A stretch of DNA of 64,000 bases, taken from NCBI RefSeq assembly GCF_022346945.1, contig NZ_JAKRNI010000002.1, positions 124,001 to 188,000 of the forward strand, written 5' to 3'. Origin of the DNA: Microbacterium sp. ACRRU (lineage in GTDB: Bacteria; Actinomycetota; Actinomycetes; Actinomycetales; Microbacteriaceae). The notes under the pieces were generated by a model that worked only from the letters and a program-made list of their open reading frames with translations, searched no databases and had not been told where the DNA came from. Of the stretch, positions 46,426-58,600 are shown one piece after another (positions within the stretch are counted from its first letter, which is position 1; each line of letters opens with the position of its first letter). The translations under genes and the position numbers were made by a program.

Positions 46426-46443
46426 TATCTCGATATCAAGAGA
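46426..46443. promoter_or_regulatory. Palindromic operator-like site upstream of icd
   Basis: TATCTCGATATCAAGAGA is the inverted form of the site upstream of sucC (10343-10360), differing at one position. It lies 60 bases before the icd start. A TAGGCT at 46462-46467 could be the -10 box, placing the palindrome over the -35 region. Confidence 0.65.
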
Positions 46444-46503
46444 CTTTGCGCCGGTGCGATAGGCTGGAGCGCAACCCTGGCCGCCTCTACGGAGAGATTC
46501 GAC

Positions 46504-48723
<2,220 letters not shown>

Positions 48724-48734
48724 TTCCCCGACCC

Positions 48735-48769
48735 GAGAGGGGCGGATGCCACTGGCATCCGCCCCTCTC
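48735..48769 (+). terminator. icd terminator
   Basis: GAGAGGGGCGGATGCC pairs perfectly with GGCATCCGCCCCTCTC around ACT, 11 bases after the stop and followed by TTGTCTT. The same hairpin, with variation, opens each unit of the repeat array that follows. Confidence 0.88.
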
Positions 48770-49410
48770 TTGTCTTCGCGCTGCATAACTCCGGCGGAAC
48801 CCTGGCGGGTGGGGCGCTTGGGGCCGCGGCGGGCGCGGGGTGCAGGAGTTGTGCCCGGCGGGCGTGCGGTTTCTGCCCGCGCGCAGGGTGCGGAGAAGGG
48901 GCCGGATGCCGCTGGCATCCGCCCGTCTCTTGTCTCGCGCTGCATAACTCCGGCGGAACCCTCGTGGGTGGGGGGTTTGGGCCCCGGCGGGCGCGGGGTG
49001 CAGGAGTTGTGCCCGGCGGGCGTGCGGTTTCTGCCCGCGCGCAGGGTGCGGAGAAGGGGCCGGATGCCGCTGGCATCCGTCCCGCCTCTTGTCTTCGCGC
49101 TGCATAACTCCGGCGAAACCCCGGCCGGTGCGGCGCTTGGGGCCCCGGCGGGCGCGGGGTGCAGGAGTTGTGCCCCGGCGTCGCGCGGCGCGCGGCGACG
49201 TGCGGCTTCTGCTCGCCCACCGGGCGCGAAGAAGGAACCGGATGCCATGGCATCCGACCTTTCTCCTTTTCGCGCCGCATAACTCCGGCGGAACCCCGGC
49301 CGGTGCGGCGCACGAGGCCCCGGCGGCACAAAATGCAGGAGTTGTGCCCGGCGGGCGCGGCGCCACGGCCCGGCGACGCACGGCTTCCGCCCGCGCACCG
49401 GATACGAAGA
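48735..49410. repeat. Four tandem intergenic repeats of about 159-176 bp
   Basis: Each unit has a GGATGCC...GGCATCC terminator-like hairpin followed by CGCTGCATAACTCCGGCGG, a variable GC-rich middle, GTGCAGGAGTTGTGCC, and a stretch rich in CGGCTTCTGCCCGC. The word TGCATAACTCC starts at 48782, 48941, 49101 and (as CGCATAACTCC) 49276. TGCATAACTCC and GCAGGAGTTGTGC form a second, larger inverted repeat inside each unit. The 731-base gap between icd and the L,D-transpeptidase gene contains this array and no convincing gene. Confidence 0.85.
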
Positions 49411-49411
49411 A

Positions 49412-49440
49412 GGGGCCGGATGCCGCTGGCATCCGGCCCC
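49412..49440 (-). terminator. Terminator of the L,D-transpeptidase gene
   Basis: GGGGCCGGATGCC pairs with GGCATCCGGCCCC around GCT, 15 bases past the stop on the minus strand. It is also the start of a fifth, truncated unit of the repeat array. Confidence 0.75.
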
Positions 49441-49454
49441 TGTCTGCGGGTCGA

Positions 49455-50855
49455 TCAGTAGTGGACCGAGACCTCGGTGCCGCGGTAGGCCCAGTCGTAC
49501 AGCTCTTTGGCGTTGGCGATCGTGAGGTTGATGCAGCCGTGGCTCATCGGGGTGCCGAAGTTGTTGTGCCAGTAGGTGCCGTGGAAGCCCTCGTCGCCGT
49601 TGAAGTAGGCGACCCACGGGACGTCCTTCGTGCACCAGTCGTAACCGGGGACGCAGCCCATGTCCTGCATGGGGGTCTTCCAGCCGATGCGGAAGCTGCC
49701 GGTGTGGGTGTCCCACCCGCTCTTGCCCGACGACATCGACCAGTTGCGGTAGACCTGGCCGTTCTCGTACAGGGTCACGGTCTGCGCGCTCAGGTTGACG
49801 TCGATCCACCGCTCTGTCGTGGTGGTCTCGAAGGGGGTCTCGGTGACGTTCAGCGCGTACTTCCCGTTGCCCTCCGACAGCTGCTCGGCGAATGCGGCGG
49901 CGATGCCGGCGGTGTCGCCGATCGCCCGGCCCGTCTGTCCTTCGACGCGGGCGTGGATGACCTCGCCGCCGCGGTCGACAATGACGTCGGCGTTCACGGC
50001 GGGGCGGTCCACAGCAGCGGCGAGACCGTCGACGACGGACTGGATCGCCGCCTCGTCTGCCGTGATGGCGAAGTCGCCCTCGCCGTCGGAGGTCACGGTG
50101 AGCCAGGATGCCGCGACGGCGCGGTCGACCGGCACCGTGCGTTCGTCACCCACGTAGAAGCCGGCGGAATCGAGGATGCCGTTGAGCGTAGCGGCGGCGG
50201 CGTCGGCCTCTTCGGTGGTGACGGGGGCTTCGACCGGGACGAGGTCGGCCTGTGCGGTCGCGGCGACCGTGCCCTCGTCGAACGCGGTCTGCAGCGCGGC
50301 GGTGACCGCGGCGATGTCGATGCCCTCTCCGGCCTCAGAGGGGGTCGTCACGTAGGTCTGCGAGCCGGCGTCGAAGGCGACGGTCGCGTCGACCGGTGCC
50401 TGGTAAGTGCCGGGGGCGCGGTCGCGCAGCACGGTCGCCGCTTCTGCGGGGTCGATCTGCACCTCGACGCCGGTGCCGGCGGGGAACCACGCGGACGGCT
50501 TCCACATCGGGTTGTCGGCGAAGGCCTTCTCGGCGATGGCAGTGGCATCCACGGTCGCGCCGAGGTCTGCTCCGGTGACGGTCACCTCTCCCGCGGGGCT
50601 CTCGACGGTGATCTCCGTGTCGGCGAGCCGCGCCGAGATCGCCTGCGCCGCAGCGCCCGCCGTCAAGCCGCCGATCTGCACGCCCGCCACGGATGCGCCG
50701 GGGGCGATGAGCACCAGCGAGGCCGCGATGAGGGCGACCGCGGTCGCGCCCGCGGGGATGCCGATCCACAGCCCCGAGCGGTTCTTCCGCTTCGCGGGCT
50801 CGGCCGGAGTCCAGGCGTAGGTGACGCCGTCGGTGCCGTTCGCGCCGTCGGTCAT
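49455..50855 (-). CDS. L,D-transpeptidase with repeated peptidoglycan-binding-like domains
   Basis: A 466-residue envelope protein. A cytoplasmic N-terminus and one membrane helix (IPAGATAVALIAASLVLIAP, about 33-52) are followed by two similar regions (around VQIGGLTAGAAAQAISARLA and VAASWLTVTSDGEG) resembling PG4/YkuD-linked domains. The C-terminal YkuD domain has HGTYWHNNFGTPMSHGCINL with catalytic C441 and H439. It makes 3-3 cross-links or attaches proteins to peptidoglycan. ATG 50855 is preferred; ATG 50888 is in frame but lacks a ribosome-binding site. Confidence 0.9.
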   Translation of the reverse strand: MTDGANGTDGVTYAWTPAEPAKRKNRSGLWIGIPAGATAVALIAASLVLIAPGASVAGVQIGGLTAGAAAQAISARLADTEITVESPAGEVTVTGADLGATVDATAIAEKAFADNPMWKPSAWFPAGTGVEVQIDPAEAATVLRDRAPGTYQAPVDATVAFDAGSQTYVTTPSEAGEGIDIAAVTAALQTAFDEGTVAATAQADLVPVEAPVTTEEADAAAATLNGILDSAGFYVGDERTVPVDRAVAASWLTVTSDGEGDFAITADEAAIQSVVDGLAAAVDRPAVNADVIVDRGGEVIHARVEGQTGRAIGDTAGIAAAFAEQLSEGNGKYALNVTETPFETTTTERWIDVNLSAQTVTLYENGQVYRNWSMSSGKSGWDTHTGSFRIGWKTPMQDMGCVPGYDWCTKDVPWVAYFNGDEGFHGTYWHNNFGTPMSHGCINLTIANAKELYDWAYRGTEVSVHY

Positions 50856-50956
50856 AGGTGAACCCCCCACAAAAGTCAGTCTTTCCATGGTAGGCGGGGG
50901 TTCTGCGCCCGAGCCGTGACGTTTGTCACGTTCTGATTACGCCCGGTGCGCGGAGG

Positions 50957-52321
50957 TCAGATTGCGAACACTTTGCCCGGATTCAGGATGCCGAGCGGGT
51001 CGAAGACGCGCGCGATGTCGCGTTGCAGGCGCCACTGGTCGTCCCCCAGTTCGTCGGCGAGCCAGCGCCGCTTCAGGACACCCACCCCGTGCTCGCCCGT
51101 GAGCGTCCCGCCCAGGTCGAGGGCGGCGCGGAACAGCTCCTCGGCGGCATCCCACACAACGGCGGGCACGTCGGGGCCGTCGAAGACGAAGTTGGGGTGG
51201 AGGTTGCCGTCGCCCGCGTGCGCGACGGTGGGGATGTTCAGGCCGAACCTCCGCTCGATGCGCGCGATCGCGTCGAACATTGCGGGCAGGGCGCTGCGCG
51301 GCACCGAGACGTCCTCGATGAGCGTCGTCCCGAGGGTCTCCATCGCCGGGTGCAACGCGCGACGCACGGCCAGCAGCGTCTCTCCCTCGGCGTCGTCCAC
51401 CGCGACCGCCACCTGGCCACCGGCACCGCGGAGCACCTCCGCGATCGCCCGGGCCTCGTCGGCGGCGACGGGTCCGTCGGTCTGGATGGTGAGCTGCGCG
51501 GCGCCCGTGGGCGGAGCCGGCATCGACAGCAGGCGGTGCACGGCCGCGAGGCTCGTGGCATCCATGAGCTCCATGATCGCGGGCTGGATGCCGGATGCCG
51601 TCACGGCCGCGGAGGCCACGGCGGCGGTCCGCACGTCGTCGAACAGGGCCGTCAGCGTCACGCGCTCACCCGCGACCAGGCGACGGAGCTTGAGGGTCGC
51701 ACCGACCACGACGCCGAGGATGCCTTCGGATCCGATGACGAGCGAGGTGAGGTCCAGGCCCGTGACGCCCTTGACGCTGCGATGCCCGAGGTGCAGGAGT
51801 CGGCCGTCGGCGAGCACGAGGTCGACGCCGAGCACCGCGTCGCGGACGACGCCGTACTTCGCGCACAGCAGCCCTCCGGCGCCCGTGGCGATGTTGCCGC
51901 CGACCGTCGAGATCGCGCGGCTGGCAGGGTCGGGGGCCCACCACACCCCGTGGGGTTCGAGAAGGGCGTTCAGCTCGGCGTTCAGGATGCCGGGCTCGAC
52001 CACCGCGAGAAGGTCGTCGGGGCGGACCTCGACCAGCCGGTCCATGCCGCGCAGCGACAGCGAGATCTCGCCGCGCCCGGTGTTCGCTCCGCCGGCGAGC
52101 CCGGTGCCGGCGCCGCGGGGGACGACCGGCGTGCGGGTGGCTGTCGCGATACGCAGAACCGCTCGGACGTCGTCGACGGATGCCGCGTGCACCACCGCCA
52201 GGGGCGACCCGGCCGACGCATGGCCGGACTTGTCGGCGCGCGCGGACTCGAGCGCGGCGGGCGAGGTGTCGACGCGATCGCCCAGCTCCGCCCGCAGGAG
52301 CGCGACGACGTCGGGAGTCAC
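50957..52321 (-). CDS. FAD-linked oxidase, D-2-hydroxyacid dehydrogenase/GlcD type
   Basis: A 454-residue flavoprotein. The N-terminal PCMH FAD domain has VPRGAGTGLAGGANTGRGEI and ISTVGGNIATGAGGLLCAKYG; the C-terminal oxidase cap has PTVAHAGDGNLHPNFVFD and DLGGTLTGEHGVGVLKRRWL. It oxidises a 2-hydroxyacid such as glycolate or D-lactate; the exact substrate is open. The GTG start overlaps the stop of the upstream YrdB-family gene (GTGA), so both are expressed together. Confidence 0.9.
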   Translation of the reverse strand: MTPDVVALLRAELGDRVDTSPAALESARADKSGHASAGSPLAVVHAASVDDVRAVLRIATATRTPVVPRGAGTGLAGGANTGRGEISLSLRGMDRLVEVRPDDLLAVVEPGILNAELNALLEPHGVWWAPDPASRAISTVGGNIATGAGGLLCAKYGVVRDAVLGVDLVLADGRLLHLGHRSVKGVTGLDLTSLVIGSEGILGVVVGATLKLRRLVAGERVTLTALFDDVRTAAVASAAVTASGIQPAIMELMDATSLAAVHRLLSMPAPPTGAAQLTIQTDGPVAADEARAIAEVLRGAGGQVAVAVDDAEGETLLAVRRALHPAMETLGTTLIEDVSVPRSALPAMFDAIARIERRFGLNIPTVAHAGDGNLHPNFVFDGPDVPAVVWDAAEELFRAALDLGGTLTGEHGVGVLKRRWLADELGDDQWRLQRDIARVFDPLGILNPGKVFAI

Positions 52322-52704
52322 GCCAGGCGCCGGCGGCCGTTCAGGGCACCGAAAGTGACGGCCACGATCGCGAACACGAGGCCGATCCAGGCCTGACCCA
52401 TGCTCCACCATGCGATCGTCGCCGCGGCGTAGACGAACAGCTCGACGAGGGCGCGGACGAACGGGTGAACGGCCAGCACCGCGCGGGGCGAAACGAAGAG
52501 CGCCCAGACGAGGATCGCCAAGGCGGGCGCTCCGAGGCCCGCGACGATGTTCCACGGGAGCGGCCACGCGGTGAAGCCCCAGATCGCGAGGCTCAGGAAC
52601 GCGGCGATACCGCACAGGACGCTCCCGATCTCGACCGCCGTCGGGCGCGGACGCATTCCGGGGGCAAGGGGCGCCTGCGCGCGGACGTGGGGAGTGTCGG
52701 TCAC
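52318..52704 (-). CDS. YrdB/DUF2568 family membrane protein
   Basis: A 128-residue protein with four hydrophobic helices ([20 protein letters not shown] first). The motif [18 protein letters not shown] and the C-terminal basic tail (LNGRRRLA) match the YrdB family. Function is unknown. The GTG of the FAD oxidase overlaps its stop codon. Confidence 0.78.
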   Translation of the reverse strand: MTDTPHVRAQAPLAPGMRPRPTAVEIGSVLCGIAAFLSLAIWGFTAWPLPWNIVAGLGAPALAILVWALFVSPRAVLAVHPFVRALVELFVYAAATIAWWSMGQAWIGLVFAIVAVTFGALNGRRRLA

Positions 52705-52804
52705 GCCGCTATTTTACGCGGGCGCCGGCGCGCGGCATCCGGGATAGCTCGCCCGTGAGCGACTGCCCCGGGCGCGTCGCGCGCGGACCCGGTAATGTGA
52801 AGAC

Positions 52805-52879
52805 GTCGCGACTGGCGTTGAGGTGGGCCACCACCGGGGAGCGACCGCTTGACGGTATTCGACCGCACGCCTGGGTCGA
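52805..52879 (+). ncRNA. ZTP riboswitch (pfl motif) upstream of glyA
   Basis: GTCGCGACTGGCG, then GGTGGGCCACCACCGGGGAGCG, a short linker and CGCACGCCTGGGTCG reproduce the conserved blocks of the pfl/ZTP riboswitch in order, including the pseudoknot-forming GCCTGGG. The class binds ZMP/ZTP, which builds up when 10-formyl-THF is short, and turns on one-carbon genes. It lies 62 bases before the glyA ATG. A hairpin at 52890-52912 would be the expression platform. Confidence 0.92.
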
Positions 52880-52889
52880 TGCGGTATCT

Positions 52890-52912
52890 CCGCGGACTCG
52901 CCGAGTCCGCGG
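52890..52912 (+). promoter_or_regulatory. Expression-platform hairpin of the ZTP riboswitch
   Basis: CCGCGGACT and AGTCCGCGG form a perfect 9-base stem around CGCCG, starting 11 bases after the last conserved aptamer base and ending 28 bases before the glyA start. No U-tract follows, so control could be by termination or by access to AAGGAGA. Confidence 0.65.
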
Positions 52913-52940
52913 CATCCGGAACCATCGTCAAGGAGATCGC

Positions 52941-54215
52941 ATGACCGATCCGTACTTCAACGCCCCCCTGTCGGAGGTCGACCCCGAGATCGCCCAGGTG
53001 CTTGAGCGGGAGCTCGACCGCCAGCGCGGCTACCTCGAGATGATCGCGTCGGAGAACTTCGTTCCCGTCTCGGTGCTGCAGTCGCAGGGGTCGGTGCTGA
53101 CCAACAAGTACGCCGAGGGCTACCCGGGCCGCCGCTACTACGGCGGCTGCGAAGAGGTCGACGTCGCCGAGTCGCTCGCGATCGAGCGCGCCAAGGCGCT
53201 GTTCGGCGCGGAGTTCGCCAACGTGCAGCCGCACTCGGGCGCGAGCGCGAACGCCGCCGTGCTGCACGCGATCGCCCGCCCCGGCGACACGCTGCTGGGC
53301 CTCGCCCTCGACCAGGGCGGTCACCTGACCCACGGCATGAAGATCAACTTCTCGGGCCGGCTGTACGACATCGTCGCGTACGGCGTCGACCCCGAGACAT
53401 CGGTGATCGACATGGACGAGGTGCGCCGTCTCGCCGTCGAGCACAAGCCCAAGGTCATCATCGCCGGATGGTCGGCGTACCCGCGCCAGCTCGACTTCGC
53501 CGCGTTCCGCGCGATCGCCGACGAGGTGGGCGCGTACCTGTGGGTCGACATGGCGCACTTCGCCGGCCTCGTCGCCGCGGGCGTCCACCCGTCGCCCATC
53601 CCGCACGCCCACGTCGTCTCGACCACGGTGCACAAGACGATCGGCGGACCCCGCTCGGGCCTCATCCTCACCAACGACCCCGATCTGGCCAAGAAGATCA
53701 ACACCGCGGTCTTCCCGGGCCAGCAGGGCGGTCCGCTCATGCACGTCATCGCCGCGAAGGCGACGGCGTTCAAGCTCGCGATGACGCCCGAGTTCAAGGA
53801 GCGCCAGGAGCGCACGGTGCGGGGTGCGGCGATCCTCGCCGACCGTCTCACGCAGGATGACGTCAAGAGCGCCGGCATCGCCGTGCGCTCGGGCGGAACC
53901 GACGTGCACCTCGTGCTCGTCGACCTGCGCGACGCTCAGATCGACGGTAAGCAGGCCGAAGACCTGCTGCACGAGATCCACATCACGGTCAACCGCAACG
54001 CCGTCCCCAACGACCCGCGTCCGCCGATGGTGACCTCGGGCCTGCGCATCGGCACCCCGGCCCTCGCGACCCGCGGTTTCGGCGACGCCGAGTTCACCGA
54101 GGTGGCCGACATCATCGCCCTGGCCCTGCAGCCGGATGCCGACCTCGAGGCGCTGCGCTCCCGCGTGGCCGCGCTCACCGCGGCGTTCCCGCTGTACCCC
54201 GACCTGCAGCAGTAA
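52941..54215 (+). CDS. glyA: Serine hydroxymethyltransferase
   Basis: A 424-residue PLP enzyme making glycine and 5,10-methylene-THF from serine. Motifs are [12 protein letters not shown] (36-47), the folate/PLP region [27 protein letters not shown] and [14 protein letters not shown] with Schiff-base K232. Length and motifs are fully normal. AAGGAGATCGC precedes the ATG at 52941. A ZTP riboswitch controls it, tying it to purine and folate status; folD, which uses its product, follows 228 bases downstream. Confidence 0.98.
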   Translation: MTDPYFNAPLSEVDPEIAQVLERELDRQRGYLEMIASENFVPVSVLQSQGSVLTNKYAEGYPGRRYYGGCEEVDVAESLAIERAKALFGAEFANVQPHSGASANAAVLHAIARPGDTLLGLALDQGGHLTHGMKINFSGRLYDIVAYGVDPETSVIDMDEVRRLAVEHKPKVIIAGWSAYPRQLDFAAFRAIADEVGAYLWVDMAHFAGLVAAGVHPSPIPHAHVVSTTVHKTIGGPRSGLILTNDPDLAKKINTAVFPGQQGGPLMHVIAAKATAFKLAMTPEFKERQERTVRGAAILADRLTQDDVKSAGIAVRSGGTDVHLVLVDLRDAQIDGKQAEDLLHEIHITVNRNAVPNDPRPPMVTSGLRIGTPALATRGFGDAEFTEVADIIALALQPDADLEALRSRVAALTAAFPLYPDLQQ

Positions 54216-54335
54216 GCCCCGCCGGGGCGGGGCGCCCTCGCGGCGGCCCCGCCCGGCATCCGGTGCTCCCGTCCTTCGGCGGCGGGGGCTCGGCATCCGG
54301 TCACACGCTCGTCCTGCGGAGCGGCCGGGCCCGAG

Positions 54336-54383
54336 GCATAAACGCGATCCGCGCCCATAAACACGGGCAGAACGCGTTTATGC
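54336..54383. repeat. Intergenic inverted repeat between glyA and folD
   Basis: GCATAAACGCG (54336-54346) pairs perfectly with CGCGTTTATGC (54373-54383), and a third AAGCGTTTATGCG lies at 54391-54403. The AT-rich TAAACG words stand out against the GC-rich surroundings. Confidence 0.75.
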
Positions 54384-54443
54384 GAGTGAGAAGCGTTTAT
54401 GCGTGACGGGGTGACCCCGATCGACACGAGGAAGAGGGATGCC

Positions 54444-55328
54444 ATGACGGCGACGAGACTCGACGGCAAGGCCGCTGCGGCTGCGATCAAGACGGAGCTC
54501 GCCGAGCGGGTCGCGGCCCTGCGCGAGCGCGGGATCGTGCCCGGGATCGCGACCGTGCTCGTCGGTGCCGATCCCGCCTCGCAGCTCTACGTCGGCATGA
54601 AGCACAAGCAATCCGAGGCGATCGGCATGAACTCGATCCAGGTCGAGCTGCCGGCCGAGTCCACGCAGGAGGAAGTGGAGGCGGTCATCGACGGCCTGAA
54701 CGCCGACCCGTCCTGCCACGGTTACATCGTCCAGCTGCCGCTGCCGAAGCACCTCGACACCGACGCGATCCTCGAGCGCATCGACCCCGCGAAGGATGCC
54801 GACGGCCTCCATCCCACGAACCTCGGGCGGCTCGTGCTCAACGTCAACGCACCGATCACGACGCCGCTGCCCTGCACCCCGCGCGGGGTCATCGAGCTGC
54901 TGCTGCGCAACGGCTACGACCTGCGGGGCAAGGAGGTTGTCGTCGTCGGTCGCGGCGTCACGATCGGTCGGTCGATCGGGCTGCTGTTGACCCGCCGCGA
55001 GATCAACGCGACGGTGACCCTGACCCACACGGGCACCACCGACCTGGCGAAGCACCTGCGCGAGGCCGACGTGATCGTCGCCGCGGCCGGAGTCAAGCAC
55101 ATCGTGCGTCCCGAACACGTCAAGCCCGGTGCGGCGGTGCTCGACGTCGGTGTGACGCGCGAGACCGACCCCGAGACCGGAAAAGACCGCGTCTACGGCG
55201 ACGTACACCCCGACGTGGCCGAGGTCGCCGGGTACGTGTCCCCGAACCCGGGTGGAGTGGGCCCGATGACGGTGGCCCTGCTCATGACGAATGTGGTCGA
55301 GGCCGCGGAGCGCATGATCGCTCGCTGA
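54444..55328 (+). CDS. folD: Bifunctional methylene-THF dehydrogenase/methenyl-THF cyclohydrolase
   Basis: A 294-residue enzyme turning 5,10-methylene-THF into 10-formyl-THF, the donor used by PurN and Pur[21 protein letters not shown] contains the catalytic Yxxx[14 protein letters not shown] and [11 protein letters not shown] are family signatures, and [20 protein letters not shown] binds NADP. ATG 54444 has a GAGGAAGAGGG upstream; the frame extends further without a better start. It probably shares the glyA transcript or has its own promoter in the repeat-bearing gap. Confidence 0.97.
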   Translation: MTATRLDGKAAAAAIKTELAERVAALRERGIVPGIATVLVGADPASQLYVGMKHKQSEAIGMNSIQVELPAESTQEEVEAVIDGLNADPSCHGYIVQLPLPKHLDTDAILERIDPAKDADGLHPTNLGRLVLNVNAPITTPLPCTPRGVIELLLRNGYDLRGKEVVVVGRGVTIGRSIGLLLTRREINATVTLTHTGTTDLAKHLREADVIVAAAGVKHIVRPEHVKPGAAVLDVGVTRETDPETGKDRVYGDVHPDVAEVAGYVSPNPGGVGPMTVALLMTNVVEAAERMIAR

Positions 55329-55530
55329 GCCCGGATATCAGCAGTTCCGTGCAGCCGCGGGATCTCCCGGTCCACGGTTCCTCCACAGGCAGGTGACGCC
55401 GCGGGTGATCACTGTGGCGCGACACCCCCGCCCAGCCTCCGCCGAGGGCTGAACTCCCGCGCTTTCGGCTAGATCACCCGGTGGCGCGGCACCGCCGTGC
55501 GTTCGATCGGCGCGCCTCATCCGCCGTTAA

Positions 55531-55607
55531 GTCTCCCCTGAGGCTTGCACCCGATGCCTCTATTCGCATTTTGGGGCCGCAGACGGCCGCACTACCTCAG
55601 GGGAGAC
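55531..55607 (+). promoter_or_regulatory. Long-range perfect inverted repeat covering the ribosome-binding site of the repeat-protein gene
   Basis: GTCTCCCCTGAGG (55531-55543) and CCTCAGGGGAGAC (55595-55607) are perfectly complementary over 13 bases with a 51-base loop. The 3' arm contains the GGGGAG Shine-Dalgarno of the GTG at 55612. If transcription starts upstream of 55531 the stem would hide the ribosome-binding site; it could instead bind a protein as DNA. Confidence 0.6.
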
Positions 55608-55611
55608 ATAA

Positions 55612-58600
55612 GTGACCATTGACGTGCCCGAACGGGGAGTCAGCGTCGAGGACGGACAGGCGACGGCCAAGCCGATCGGTCGTCGTACCGTCCTCGCCGG
55701 AGCGGCGTGGGCCGTTCCTGCCATCGCTGTCGCCACCGCCGCGCCTGCCCACGCCGCTTCGGGCCTGCGCCTCGCATTCGACAACACGACCTACGCCGCC
55801 GTCGCCTGCGGAATTCTCACCGGAGTCCAGGTGTCCCTCCTCAATGGCTCCCAACCAGTCCAGGGCGCGTCCGTGGTTGTGTCGCTGCCCTCTGGCTACA
55901 CCTTCGACGGCGGCTCGAGCTCGAACAGCGGTGTCACAGACGCGTCGGGGAAGTACGCCGTGCCTCCCATCAACATCGGGGTGGGGGCTTCCGACAATTC
56001 GATCACGGCCACTGCCGGCTCGCTCGTCGCGAACACGCTCGTGACGGTCGCGCCGAACACCAACGCACTGGGGGCATCGCAGACGAATCCGATCGCCCAG
56101 ACCTGGGCAAACACCCCCAAGGGGGCGAAACCGGTCGGTGCGAACTACTTCCTTTCCGCGAACGGGGAGTTGTGGTTCGAGAACACGCGAGTGGCAACCG
56201 GCGTGGTCACGGCTGTCGGCGTGTTCCACCGCGGATACAACGCGCAGTACGCGGACTACGTTCTGTCCAACGGCCGCAAGTACCGCGCCAAGTGGAGCGG
56301 AGTGGAGGCCGAATACGACAAGGTGCCCGCTGGCATGCGTCCCGTGGGACAGAGATACTTCCTGAGTGACGCCGGCGATCTCGTCTGGGACACGGATGCC
56401 AAGCCGGTCACCGGAAACGTGAGGTCGGTGGTGGCATGGGCCGACAATGACGAGATCTTCGCCGACATCGAGTTGACGACGGGCGTTCTCGTTCGGGCGC
56501 ACGATGAGAACATCATCGCCACTTTCTCGCCGATGCCCGAGAACGCCGTGCCGATCGGGGCGGACTACTTCCTGTCGCCGGATGGCGACCTCTTCTACCA
56601 GGCGAACTTCGTGGCCGCGCAGGTGGCCTCGGCGGCGGGGTGGTATCATCGCGCTCGCAACGCCCCGTACGCCGACTACATGACACAGTCGGGCAAGGCG
56701 CTTCGCGCGTGGGAGCACCGGCCTCGCGATAACGCGTACACGAACGTGCCCGCGGGTGCGAAGCCTGTGGGCGGCTTCTACTACCTCGCGTCCAACGGCG
56801 ACCTCTACTGGGACGGCAAGTTCGCCACCGCGGGCGTCGACGTGGCGACCGGATGGTGCACCTCCGGTGGTGATCTGCACGCGGACCTCCGTCTCAAGTC
56901 GGGGGCAGCCGTCCGGATGAAGTTCGAGAAGATCGACCTCATGCTGTCACCGATGCCTGCAGGCGCAGTGCCGATTCGCGCGGAGTATCATTTCGACGCC
57001 GCGAACGGGGAGCTCTACTACCAGGGGAAGCTGCTGGTGGCGGGCGTTGTCAGCGCCATGGGGTGGCACCAGGTGGGTCAGGCCAACTACGCGGACTACA
57101 TCACCACGGCGGGGCAGGCCTACCGCGCCCGGTACGAGTCTGCGACAGACACGCCTTACACGGGCATCCCGACTAATGCGACGGCGCTCGGCGGTGGGTA
57201 TTTCCTCGCTGACGGCGTCCTCCGGTGGCGCGACAAGATCGTCGCACGAACCGTCGAATCGGCCGTGGCGCGGTCCGATCGCGACAACACCTGCTGCGAC
57301 TTCCGCCTCAGTTCTGGAGCCTTGGCGCGCGCGCGAGACGAACGGATCGAGCGCACATACTCACCGATGCCGAACGACGCAGCCGCTGTCGGGGCGGACT
57401 ACTTCCTCACCCCGAGCGGAGAGCTGTATTGGCAAGGTCGTCTCATCGCGACGGACGTCATCTCCGCAAGCGGGTGGTGGTTCCGCACCTGGAACGAGCA
57501 GGTTTGCACGTACGTGACTCGCGACGGCGTCGGATATCAGGCGGGTAACGAGCGGCCGGCCGATCAGACGTTCCGGCCGACGGGAGTGGCCTACGTCAAA
57601 GCTCTCACAAGTGATTACTTCCTCACGGCAGACAACACGTTGTACTGGAACGCGGACAAGGTCAATCTCCAGATCGACAAAGTGATGACGTGGAATGACT
57701 CCGGCGGGACGCATGCAGATGTGCGCACAGCGGACGGCAAACTGCACCGACTCTGGGACAGGGGCATCGAGGAGTCCTACCCGAGCCTTCCCGCCGACGC
57801 CGTGCCCTTGGGCAACAGCTACTTCCTCACCTCAGCGGGAAGCCTGTACTTCAAGGAACAGCTCGTCGTCACCGGTGTAACCGACGCGGTGGGATGGTAC
57901 GACTCGAAGGATCAGGGTAGTCGTGCCGACTATCGTGGTTCCGATGGGATCGTGCGGCGTGCGCACCGCGAGCAGCCGAACCAGAAGACCTACACGGACG
58001 CGCCGGCCGGAGCACAGCTCCTCGGTTTCGGATACTTCCGCACCTCGACGAACGAGCTGTGGTTCGAGGGGACGCTCGTTGCCCCCGGAATCGCGTCGGT
58101 CGGGGCATGGAGCGACAACGACTACTTCTATGCCACCTACAGACGCACGGATGGACAGGCTCTGCGCGCTCGGGGTGCGACCCCCAACCAAAGCACGTGG
58201 ATAGCGGGCAATGCGCCCCTGAACGCCAACCTGATCGGAGCTCGATACGCGCTCGACAGCACCGGGGTGCTGTACTTCGACGGTCAGGGCGTCACCAATG
58301 GTGTGACCGGTGCGGTCGGTTGGTACTTCCGCAACAACGATCAGTTCTATGCCGACTACTTCAAGAACGGGGTCGCGGAGCGGGCCGCGGGGACAGTCGC
58401 GGGGAACCCCGTTTACGGCGGCACGCCATCGGGGGCCGCTCTATTGGGCTACGGTTACTTCCTCGCCGGCACGGATCTGTGGTACGAGGGCGCCGCGATC
58501 CGGACGGGCGTCACCTCGGGGGCCGGATGGGCGAACGGGCAGGACCCCTTCTGCGACTACCGTACCGCTGACCTGGCCTCCTACCGGGCGAAGCGTGCCA

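Noticed and set aside
48735..49410. Possible CRISPR array
   Set aside because: Units are about 160-175 bases, contain two palindromes each and lack short unique spacers; no cas genes are nearby.
54216..54443. Second ZTP riboswitch before folD
   Set aside because: None of the conserved blocks seen before glyA occur here; only the TAAACGCG repeat and GC-rich hairpins are present.
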